A stretch of DNA of 64,000 nt. It comes from Undaria pinnatifida (lineage: Eukaryota > Sar > Phaeophyceae > Laminariales > Alariaceae). The DNA lies in the NCBI GenBank assembly GCA_012845835.1, contig JABAKD010000001.1:13254684-13318683 (forward strand), given 5' to 3'. Numbering within the stretch: the first letter of the stretch is position 1; each line of letters begins with the position of its first letter. Below are positions 54,510 through 64,000 of the stretch, one piece after another. The position numbers and the translations under genes were made by a program. The notes beneath the pieces are model-generated. The model did not search any database. It was not told where the DNA came from and saw only the letters and a program-made list of their open reading frames with translations.

Positions 54510-55335
54510 CGGCGCTAATGCAGCAAACGTAATATTATGCCGTTGATAGTAGACATGCGCGAGATGACCTAGAAATAAAATACATTAGTCTATGTCTCTA
54601 GACCATTAAGTGTCGTTATACCCTTACCAACGAGAGCTACTCACTTCCCCCCCTCTACCTTCTGCACGGATCCAATCAATGTGGGCTTGCAGATTCGAGC
54701 GAAGGTCACACCAAACCCTATACTTTTTTCCAGGCTAGCACAACCGTTCATGCGTGGTAGACAGAGAGCCAGTACACACCACCAATGACATACTACATAA
54801 TTCGTTTAACAGCTAGCGTCGACCTACGCCTCCCTCGCTCGTAGATTGCTACACGTCATCCACCTCCCCGAACTCCAGCAGTCAACGGGAGTCTTGTACT
54901 GGCCAGCAAAAAATCCACCCAAAATACACAAATCACACGCCGTCCACATCGTGTGTCCGACTGCTGAGGCGAAAATCGCACATCGTTTGGGAAGCGTTCA
55001 AATCTATGAGAGCAGGCGGCCTTCTTTCTGGACTACGTGACAAATCACCCGCCTTCTCAAAAGAAGCGAGTGAAATATGCACAGGGTCGCATCTACCGTA
55101 CAGTAGCTGCTGACGTATCTTTTCGAGCGCGAGGTTCCAATTGAGTCGGCACGAAAAAAGGAAGGAGCCCTTTTAAGCGTGCAGGAAATTCCTCCGACTC
55201 CTAACGCGCACGGCGCGTAGGCCAGATAACAAACACCACGGTGCACCAGTGGCTATCGACAACGGTAACTATAATATCATGGTTTGCGGTGCTGAACGCG
55301 ACCTGGAGGGGAGGACGAACCACGTCGCTATCCTA
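54510..55335. other. Downstream flank of the GST gene
   Basis: No frames of note. The 3' end of the GST transcript probably lies here; no polyadenylation signal was judged reliable. Confidence 0.4.
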
Positions 55336-58300
55336 CTAGTTGGCGCTGCTTTCCGCTCTCTTCTGGTGGTACGCCGCAATCTTGGGCTCGGCATTGACGC
55401 GCTTAATCAAAGAAGACAGAAGCGGGTAGTCGTCGACAATGGTGGTGGGGATGCCGTCGATGCTGCCTTCGTTCAGCCAAACCAATCGGGCCACCACGGC
55501 GATGTCCCCAATGGAAAGCTGCAAAAACAAGAACGCGGTCAATCAGGGGTTGAGGTTGGCATGGTCAGATATCACGTCGGTTTTCAATTCGTGACATGAT
55601 AAGGGATCATCCTGGAATCTACTCCTTCGGGTTTTCTGCTGGTGGTATCCTTGGCAGGCGCACGAGACCCCGAACCGTCGGCAAGTACACTCAGCGCCAT
55701 TCTACATCTCCGTACATCTGCACTTCTACCTCTTAGACTATATATATATTTGGTCCAACTGAACACGTTCGGATGTGCAGCGATGCTGGCCACGTGTTTC
55801 AGCTAGATTTCGTGATATACATGCAACGTGTCCCACATGCATGCAAATCAAACGTTGTTGTGTACCACAGCTACCACAGTCACACGAACGGAAGAAAATG
55901 GGCGATGCAGTGGGGTGCCCCCCGCCAGTTCTTACACAATATGCGAGGGCATAGAAAACTGCGCGAAGCGAGCTCGTGTGCATCGAAGGGAGTCAACTTG
56001 GAACAATAGTGAAAGACCAAGACTATGGTGTTGCAGAAAAGTAGCGCAAACAATATCATACATAATCTAGACTATCTATGGTACGTAATATTTTATATAG
56101 TGGTACCCATGGCATAATAGAATGTCATACCCCCACCCCCGTTTTCTCTCTGGGATTGTTTTTGCCACTCGCGCTCGTGGCTCAGCACCCCCCCTGAAAC
56201 TCGAAGATGCACGCTACCAATGAGGCGAGCCTAACGTTTTGCTGAGGGCCCACGATTGAAGAGTTTTATACCTCCCCAAGGCAACTGCTTTTTATTTGCT
56301 GAATACGCAACTTGGTGAACGGACTCATGGCCTAGATACAAGACACAGATTAACATTTCGACGAATTTGGGTGAAGCCTCCCGCCGTCGCCCAGAAAACA
56401 GCTCTATTGTCGCGCGTCCGAACTAAAACATGTTGGGCTGGCGCTGTGTAACAAACATTTCCACGAATGTGCATATCGTGCAACAGAAAGGCGCAATAGA
56501 AGGCCGTTTGACGCGATTGATTGACTGGGAGTCGCGGGAAAAGAGCCCCTAAAAGCGACCCTCCCTCTTGTGCAGTAGTTCCAGTCTTTTCATTCAACAT
56601 AAATTTTAAATTGCGCTTTATTGAAAGGCAAAGAAAGGAAGTATAATACTAGGTTTATAAAAGGGTATACCAGTAGGTATATTTCATAGTGTGTAAACAA
56701 TGAATGGAACAACTGCGCTCATCGCATCCGGATGGAGAAGTTGTACGTGTTTCGAGTGCGTCTCTGCAGTCGTGTTCACCAACGTTTGGAAACGTATTGC
56801 CTATGTAGACCCATGATACCATAGAGAGGGGCGCTTTTGGGGCGTCCTATTTCAGCGGTCCACGGCCTCTCGTGCGTGTGTCTACCTTATCCATTTGAAA
56901 GGCGTAAGTTTCAGTAGACTATATTGTAAAAAATTCAAATACGCTAGCTGTGAGATACAATGTTTCGTGATGTGCACCGCCGTATTTGTCGGCTGCGCTC
57001 GTGTATGTGAACCAAATACGTGACCGTTGGCGGTAGTGGCCTATGCCTGGTGGCGAGCAAGGGGATATCCCCCTTACCTAAAGCTCAGGTCTGTACTGTA
57101 GTACGTGCTCTGCGCGTTGGTGGTACGTGACTGCATCATACCTTTCCGCCAGCGAAGTAGCTGCCGCCCGCCTTTTCGAGCGCCTTCTCCAGGTTGCTCA
57201 GCCAACTGAAAACACGTCGAACGTATATAACGACACATAGAGCAGCATAGAGGGGAAACATGGGGTCAGTTGGGGGCCGGAGGGCAAGCATAGGAATGGT
57301 TGGCATAGTTCGCCCCTTCAACACTTGAGCAATTTACTTCCACGTAAGCTTCCGTGGAAGTTTCCGTGGAAGCTTTCATGGAAGCTTCCGTGGAAGAAAC
57401 TTTGGTGGAAGCTTTCGTGGAAACTTCCGTGGAAGTTGTCTCTGTGATTAACTTCCGTGGAAGCTTTCATGGAAGATTCCGTTGGAGCAAGTTCCCTGGA
57501 AGCTTCCACGAAAACCGTTCGTGGAAGCAACTTTAACGGAAGCTTCCAAGCTTCCTGAAGACGCTTCCACGGTATGAGAGTGTGAAAGTTTCCATGGAAG
57601 CTTCCATGGATGCGATGGAAGCTTCCGTGGAAGCCGTGGAAGATTCCATGAAAGCGATGGAAGCTTCCATGGAAGCTTTTACGAGCTTCCACCAAAAATG
57701 CAGATAATGCAGGTGGCCCGTTTCGACTCTTGGGGGAAAGACCTTTCGGCTTCAATTGGTGTGGGATATACTCTGCATTTTGGACCCCGAAGTACATACT
57801 ACGCTTTCCTGTCGCCTAGCATTACCGTTATTTCTTGATAATGTTATGTCGGTCTCTAGCGTTTTAGTCACACAAGCCCGATTTTTTTACGAGGTCAACA
57901 TCCCGTATTAGAAGAAAGCAGTAGGTCACCACCTATCTATCCTGGCGAAACATGTGAGCACTCAAGCCAGAGATTTCTCAAGAGGTTCATCAAAACTCAA
58001 GAATGGTAGCAACAGCGTACCTACTATCGTACAGTACTCACGTGGGAAGGAAGTCGCTGGCCAACCTCTGGCGCATTTCCATCTGGCGACACAAAGAACG
58101 CACGGTGATATTCGGGGCGGAGGGCACAAACAAACACGCGTTCAGATAAACAGGCCTTGCACGTTATTACCCAGCACACTTTGACCTCTGCCAAACTGCA
58201 CAAAGCAGACGGTTCGTCAGCGCCTGGTATGGGCCTGGTGACAAATTATCGCAAAAAAGAAAAGTACTACGTGCATGTGACTATCGCATAACACGCATGA

Positions 58301-61300
58301 TGATAGCAGCACCCCGCCGACAAAACTTTGGATGCGAGTTTTCTAGGCAAGAAGGCGGGAGTGTGCAACCGGCGAGCGATGCGCCTACGGAGGAAACATG
58401 TAGTCGAGTTATGACCTGAGATACACGTTCTCGTTGTGTGTGCCTGCGCCACCCTTGCCATAAATAAAAGTCAACGACTTCGAAAAACACCACGGGGTGT
58501 GTGTTATTGTTCGTGCGATACAGGGAGCAGACACGTCAAAATACTATGCCATGCCTGGGGCAGTGTTGCTGGGAGGGCCGGTACTGTGCATCAACATATA
58601 CGTAAAGGAACAATGCTAGACGGGTCAATTTCTTTGTCAATCACACCTTCTTGGCCTCGTCCTTTTCCAGCACGGCGGGGCGCAGCTCCATGTGGTTGTC
58701 GGCGACAGCGTCCACAGCCGCGTCAGCATACGCCGCTTCCAGGGCATCCTCGGGGTACAGGCCTGGATAGACACAGGGATAAACCATTGAAAGGTGATAA
58801 TGTCAAGGTTAGTGTAGTGTATTGCACATATCATACAGACGACGCCTGCCATCGTAGAGACGTAGATATGCAGTGATGCAGCCGTATACTTCTGAAGTTC
58901 CTCGCTTGAGGAGTTCTTAACTGTGCCCGGAGAGGTGATTTGCGGAGAACAATAGTGCTTACCTTAAAAAAAAATAATACCAAGGTTTACGAACACAACG
59001 AAAGATATTCAAAACAATTAGTATGAAAACCCTGATATAAAACCATCCATCTCCAAACCATCCGCCATGTACATGCTACAGCAGCAGTTATACACCGGTA
59101 CCCTACTACTACCTAGTAAAACATCAATTAATGAGAGGTTACTTGTACACCAAAGTCTTCAGATCATTATCGGTATGTCAATTGGTTATATGTTAAGATA
59201 CGGCCTCGAAAGGCCTGTAGGTATCCGAATTTGAGATCATTTGGATGGGTTTCGTATGATAAGGTTGGCGGTTATATTCGGGGAAGTTAGGAATTAGATC
59301 GGAGGCACGCGCCTCCGATCTCAGAAGCTATCCCGGGCTCAGGTGGAAACGAATAAAGCTATATCTCTACGAAGGAACGAAAGTGAGTACTCTCCGAGGA
59401 CCTGCTCAATTGGCAGACCTGCAGGGGGCACTCTGTGTCCCCCACCTTTGATTTAACATGTGGCGTCGATGGCAGGACAGAACCTGCGCGTGAAATCACA
59501 ATGGGTTTCCAATCAGGGGGCACTCTGTGTCCCCCACCTTTAATTTAACATATACATGATAGAGTGTAAGATAATACCACGTCATCTATTGTTAGGTTTT
59601 GCTTCATAATGCTTACTTGAGACGGGCCATCGATTTAGTTCGCGGCTTGCAAAGATGACTATCGACCCTGAAATTCATCGAACTCACAGCTGACGCCGTT
59701 ACATTTGAAAAAAAGGAAAAAAATGTACTTCGTACGGTTTTGGGTTAACCCCTTTACAACTGGGAACCCGTTTTGGGGACAAATTTACTTGAAGCTAGTA
59801 TAGGGAGGGATTTGGGGGCTCTAAAGGGGCCCGGACATTCACGAAGTCTTTCAGCCTAAGCGTGCCACCTCTACCATGTGTTAGAGATGCATCCCCATAT
59901 ACATTGGTAACATAATCTAGATGTACTAGGGAGTACACCAGGGTACTACGAAGATACTCCGGGTTGGTAGTGTATGTGAGTGTTAAATACATAACTTGCA
60001 GCCGCGTCAGCGAGGTGTTTTGTATTTGTTTTGAAAAATACAGAGACAACCATGGACAGCTGCCAAAAGCTAGAGGAGCAACAATAGTTCTCTGGGGCTC
60101 CTCTCGCGTAAGAAGCTCATCGCCTCACCAAATAACTGACATTTGACTAGAAGACCAAAAAGGAACTCCGATTGTACAAACCCGTACGTCCTGGGTATTC
60201 GAAAATGCTATCGCAAAATCAAAACCCCATGCCGACGACTTTGGGTTTAGGAGGCCTCTTATTCAGGACACATTGCAGCCTAACGGTGCTACCTCTATCG
60301 TAGCCCGCGTGATCGTTATAAATGCCAAGAGTGTGCGTACCGGCAATCTTGCCAACGTAACGCAGTTGTGCGCCGCTTTGGGGAAGAATTTTGCCGTCAA
60401 CTTCCAGGATAGGCAGCTGGCCGTTCGGTAGGCCTGCATCGCGAAGAGGCGACAAAACAGGGTAGAGCGCGGACGGCGGCACGAAAACGTTAGCATTTTC
60501 AAACTGTTTCATCAAAAAGGTGGTGGATTTGGCCGCTCACAATGTCAAAACGCTGTAAATTTTACACCCATATTTCTAAAGCCTGGTACTTGTGCACTCC
60601 CAATGGAAACATAGTCGTTGACAGGAATGGAACGACCCAATATAAAGCATCAGGGCTTGCCCAATCCGATTTAGGAAGCTTCTGTAGGACGCGCTCACTC
60701 TCCTGTAAAAGCCGCGGACTTGCCCTCTCCGACTTAAAACATGACCTGTACATCGCTCCTACTTGAAGCAGACTTGCCCCCCCCCCGACAGCGGGTGTTC
60801 AATGTAAGTGTACAGTAGTGCACACCCGTGCATTTTTCTTCCGACGTCGTGTGAAAAACATCGTAATATAATAGTGGTGCTCGTATCGTCTATAATCGCA
60901 GTGAAAAGCCGCTCACACATTATTAATTCAGTTGGGGTTGGTTAGCAGTACGGCAGGCGGGATCACACTGATAATTGAGCCCCCCCCCCCCACCGCTAAA
61001 TCCGCCACGAGCTCCTACTACTACTACTACTACTACTACTACTGGTGGTATAGAACATCAGGCAGAAAGGCCGTGGTTGTGTATCATTGATAAAATGGAC
61101 GCGTGATACCACATAATTTTACGGTTAACCTCCTACAAGAAAAATCGAAAATCTTGTGGTTGCTGTGGCATGCTGTACTCATAAATATTCTGCGCCCTTT
61201 GTTTGATGTAACTTCTCCTCCTGTACTCTAGAAAGTGGGTCGGTGCCAAACCAACAACCCATCACTAGCTAGAGCCATGTGACAGAGCTACATACAGCAT

Positions 61301-62121
61301 GTGATGAAGGCTATCAGGATCAAAAAGCAGAGAGCCCATAGCAGTACGAAGCCAGCAGCAGTGTAATACGCTATGTGACAGGCTTGATATGCAGGGCACG
61401 GAACTAGTACAACAAACTTACTGGAGATGGATCCGAGCACTTTTTAGCTAAATCTCAGAGTACAGCTTTGGTTTCTGATTGATAGTACGCACGTACGCAC
61501 TTGGTTTGTGGCTCATCTCTGCGTCACAACCATTGAGTTAGGCGTCAACGTGGATTCTTAGTTCCTAGTGCGTGTATTTAAAGGTACATCTATACCAAAG
61601 GGACGATACTCTTGTTCGCGTGTCCCCATCTTATGGGTGATAACAGCGAGGATTAGTTCCTCGCCGAAAACATTACTGATAACAGTTAGAACAACGAAAA
61701 ACACACTTCAGCACTGCTGTGAGGTCAACCAAAAATAGAGTTTTTGATTAAAACTCAGCGTTGCAACCTGCGTGTGATAATATCATAGCATGTAGGCGAT
61801 ACGCCTCTATCGATTGTCTTTTAGCCGTTTGTACTCGTATAGACTAGATTAGCGAAAAATTTTGGAGGGATACTTTTTATATTGAAAATACACTTCATAT
61901 TGTATTAGATGAAGCGGTGCACCCTGACCACCACTACTAGCAGTAATCTAGCACCCAGGAGCAGCACCTGAAAGCTTACCTGGCTTCATCGCAGGGAATT
62001 CCGCAAACGGAATCCTGTTGTCCTCCCACGACTGGCCAGTCATCGCCAGTGCCATCCTTACCGGCTCCGCCGGTCCAGCGAAAGGGAAGTAAGTCAGCTT
62101 CAATGTCGGGGTAGGAGCCAT
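55336..62121 (-). CDS. Glutathione S-transferase, sigma-class-like, six exons
   Basis: Exons (minus): 61,980-62,121, 60,341-60,433, 58,647-58,762, 58,042-58,082, 57,142-57,205, 55,336-55,518. They total 639 nt, coding for 212 residues; all introns are GT-AG with phases 1, 1, 0, 2, 0. The start at 62,121 has A at -3 and G at +4. Residues 7-25 (LKLTYFPFAGPAEPVRMAL) are the thioredoxin-fold start with the likely catalytic Tyr11. GLPNGQLPILEVDGK is followed by QSGAQLRYVGKIAG, whose Gln-Ser binds the gamma-Glu of glutathione. LYPEDALEA opens the helical domain, and WLSNLEKALEKAGGSYFAGG and LSIGDIAVVARLVWLNEG belong to it. Length and order fit sigma-class GSTs. The enzyme conjugates glutathione to electrophiles in the cytosol, often under oxidative stress. 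Exon 4 is only 41 nt. No break was seen. Confidence 0.9.
55519..57141 (-). other. GST intron 5
   Basis: 1,623 bp, donor GTATGA, acceptor TTTTTGCAG. It holds no recognisable gene or repeat array. Confidence 0.8.
57336..57700. repeat. GGAAGCTTCC palindromic tandem array in GST intron 4
   Basis: About 365 bp built from units such as TGGAAGCTTCCGTGGAAGCT and TTTCATGGAAG, some 10-24 bp long. AAGCTT appears many times and each unit is close to self-complementary. The minus frame gives a FHGSFHESFHG-type repeat and the plus frame a Val-Glu-Ala-Phe repeat; both are products of the array. It lies wholly in the intron between exons 5 and 4. Confidence 0.85.
58042..58082 (-). other. GST micro-exon 4
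   Basis: 41 nt coding for MEMRQRLASDFLP plus two bases of a Thr codon completed by exon 5. The acceptor is GCCAG before the ATG, the donor GTGAGT. Its phase (0 in, 2 out) is the only one that joins exon 3 to exon 5 in frame, and the peptide fits the family's pattern before WLxNLEK. Confidence 0.85.
59296..59321. repeat. Perfect hairpin, 11-bp stem, 4-base loop
   Basis: AGATCGGAGGC, loop ACGC, GCCTCCGATCT, within GST intron 2. Confidence 0.9.
59423..59551. repeat. 37-bp direct repeat in GST intron 2
   Basis: The stretches 59,423-59,459 and 59,515-59,551 differ at one base. Each holds GGGGGCACTCTGTGTCCCCC, which can fold on itself. Confidence 0.9.
59640..59702. repeat. R1 family fragment, copy E, in GST intron 2
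   Basis: GCTTGCAAAGATGACTATCG and a GTTCATCGAACTCACAG-like box align with 12,808-12,858 of copy D and with the right end of copies A-C. Confidence 0.55.
60434..61979 (-). other. GST intron 1
   Basis: 1,546 bp, donor GTAAGC, acceptor GATGCAG. It includes C-runs near 60,778 and 60,980 and a (CTA)n tract at 61,011-61,043. Confidence 0.8.
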
Positions 62122-62685
62122 GATGGTAGAACAGGTGTCGAAAACGGCAGGGACACTTACTTGTTGTCGGTAGAAGTCTAGGTGGTGTCTGGCGCCTTTT
62201 TTTGGTGTGCGAGGTGAGTGGGGTGCGGGGGGGTGGGGGTGTCGCGCAAGGCAGAAGGTACACCGCACACGTACGTACTCATCAGGTCAGTATCACGATC
62301 CACGAAAGAATCCCACCTCCCGCAAACGACCCGCGGGACGTTGGAACGTTTCGGGTATTGTCCGACCGTAAAAACTTTATTATTTTCAGGTTGTTGATCC
62401 AGCAACCATTTATGTTTACTTCGATGTACGTGTGAGAACAGTTTTTGTTCGAGATTTTGCTCATGGCTCATGCGGTGGCTCATGTCGTCTTCTTTCTCCT
62501 CCCTCCGGGTTGTAGCTTGAAACCGGGGTGCACTATAATACGCAAATAATATTCAGGCTCCTCCGACCTGCCGCGGTACGCGTCATTGCTGTCGCGATAT
62601 TACTTCGACCCTTTTGCCCGCGTGGGCTCGCATCGAATTGCGCCGCAAGCCCACGCTGCTAGGCGCTCCCAGCAGCAGCAACAAC
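62122..62685. other. Upstream region of the GST gene
   Basis: Presumed promoter and 5' UTR (on the minus strand reading rightwards). It has C/T-rich text near 62,200-62,245. No TATA box or other element could be called. Confidence 0.35.
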
Positions 62686-62688
62686 CAG

Positions 62689-62740
62689 CACAGCAGCAGC
62701 AGCAGCAGCAGCAGCAGCTGCGGCAGCAGCAGCAGCAATC
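62689..62740. repeat. (CAG)n trinucleotide tract
   Basis: CAG repeats with one CTG/CGG break. The flank CCCACGCTGCTAGGCGCTC is shared with 43,040. Confidence 0.9.
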
Positions 62741-62780
62741 GATTTTTTTTGGCAAATACAATCACAATAACTCGAACTAA

Positions 62781-62925
62781 CGTCGGAGTTGAACCCCGAG
62801 GAATACTTTAGCAAATATAGATCACAACTGCTGTGACCCACGTCGGAGTTGAACCCCAGGAGGAATTGGCAAATATTAATGACAACTGCTGTGACCCACG
62901 TCGGAGTTGAACCCCACCCAGGACC
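62781..62925 (-). repeat. Three tandem units with B-box-like core
   Basis: CGTCGGAGTTGAACCCC starts at 62,781, 62,841 and 62,899 (periods 60 and 58). On the minus strand each unit has GGGGTTCAACTCC, a match to the Pol III B-box. No A-box or tRNA fold accompanies it. Confidence 0.75.
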
Positions 62926-63002
62926 AACTCTATAGAGTCTAGACTAGTAGTAGAGTATTTTTTCCCCATCCGCCGAAGGATGAATAATAAAATAAAAAAT
63001 AA

Positions 63003-63111
63003 TATTACGGGGGACCATAGTAAATAGGACCTACGGTACACACAAAAACCAATATATTTCAGTATTTTGACTAACAATATTTGGTCCTATTTACTATGGT
63101 CCCCCGTAATA
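63003..63111. repeat. Perfect 29-bp inverted repeat, 51-bp spacer
   Basis: Arms 63,003-63,031 and 63,083-63,111 are exact reverse complements (TTACGGGGGACCATAGTAAA and on). The flanks are AT-rich (AATAAT). It may be a MITE or a hairpin-forming element. Confidence 0.9.
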
Positions 63112-63790
63112 ATAATATAATAAGAGTAGCATTCGGGAGTCGTTCTACGGTAGCTCCCCCAACTTTTCTTAAACGAAATCACCGGTTTCAAAACCAGCTC
63201 CCGAGCGTATCTCCTGAAATACGGTGTCCTTCGACACCCCGAGACGTCATCGATCGATAGGTCTTTGCGCACAAGAAATGTATGGGTACTTTCCTTACAA
63301 TCGTATCCTTCCTTGTGTCGAGCAGCCATGAAACGTTTGTTAAAAAAAAATGCTTGTTCTCGGGGGGACTATCGTAAAATCAGTCTCGAAAGGAACAACT
63401 CTTATTATTATTGTTATCAGTTATTTATCTCATTTAGACTTGACTACTCACCTTATTTTTATTTTTTTGATCTTATTTTATTATTATTATTATTTTTGCC
63501 CTCCGACGATGTAGCCTAGATGCCTTTCCGATATAAATCGAATATCCTTCCTTAAAGCAGCAGTAGTAGCACCTAATATGAAGTCGAATGATCGCACCAT
63601 AATGCAGTGGTATCTTCCGCCAACCATTCGCCAATTTCCTTTCCCGACATCTTCTCCTTTTATCTACTATTTCCTTTCCCTATATATATACCTGGTATGT
63701 TATAGCTGAGAGTCTACCTTAATCCTCATCAACATTGCCACCCCAGCCAGGCCAGTATCTTATTTTAATGGTTTTGTTCGGGGGCCAACG
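63112..63790. other. No supported gene
   Basis: AT-rich with TTATTA tracts near 63,400-63,495. The last TACCTGGTA word is at 63,689-63,697. Confidence 0.45.
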
Positions 63791-63792
63791 AT

Positions 63793-64000
<208 letters not shown>

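Noticed and set aside
57318-57797. 159-codon minus frame with FHGSFHESFHG repeats
   Set aside because: It lies in GST intron 4 and its repeat is the translation of the GGAAGCTTCC array; the opposite strand is equally open.

Overview
The window reads as nuclear DNA of a eukaryote with few genes and many transposons, most likely a brown alga or another large-genome stramenopile. Three things suggest this. The only clear host gene is a six-exon, sigma-class-like glutathione S-transferase with long GT-AG introns. The retroelement proteins (a Gypsy gag/pol, a YVDD-type RT with a 'VLNDVADGIS' RNase H tail, half-tRNA-primed Copia elements) look like families known from oomycetes and brown algae. The intergenic DNA is full of long poly-C runs, trinucleotide arrays and decayed dispersed repeats. 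The organism call is inference; no rRNA, tRNA or organelle marker is present to test it.

Layout. 1-8.2 kb: dispersed repeat family R1, CAC-rich satellite and short tandem repeats, no supported gene. 8.2-12.3 kb (minus): a decayed RT/RNase H element (DIRS/Ngaro-like) with a CCCH-finger gag, next to a Copia-type LTR fragment. 12.2-28.6 kb: repeats (R1 copies C and D, R2 copies 1 and 2), a foldback element, a 120-bp tandem array, a LINE tail and several unassigned reading frames. 28.6-34.5 kb (plus): a decayed but nearly full-length Copia with LTR, PBS, gag, protease, integrase, RT, RNase H and an extra downstream ORF, followed by an inverted copy of that ORF. 34.5-43.2 kb: duplications, degenerate tandem repeats and a second LTR-like fragment.

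43,206-53,048 is a three-level nest. A Gypsy element lacks RT core, RNase H and integrase. Its gag-pol carries a 4.85-kb Copia (45,565-50,410; TSD GGCGA). Its 3' LTR carries a 1.35-kb hAT element (51,458-52,807; 14-bp TIR, 8-bp TSD). The Copia is itself chimeric: gag is joined to an internal LTR fragment, then to the RNase H end of pol, then to the same extra ORF seen in the first Copia.

53-55.3 kb holds a foldback repeat built on a palindromic 16-mer. 55,336-62,121 (minus) is the GST gene, whose introns hold tandem repeats and hairpins. The last 1.9 kb is microsatellite, a 29-bp perfect inverted repeat and a (CTA)n array that runs off the window end.

The transposon genes are mostly broken. 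The GST gene looks intact, with a 212-residue product and consistent splice phases. All coordinates and comparisons were made by eye; nothing was searched.
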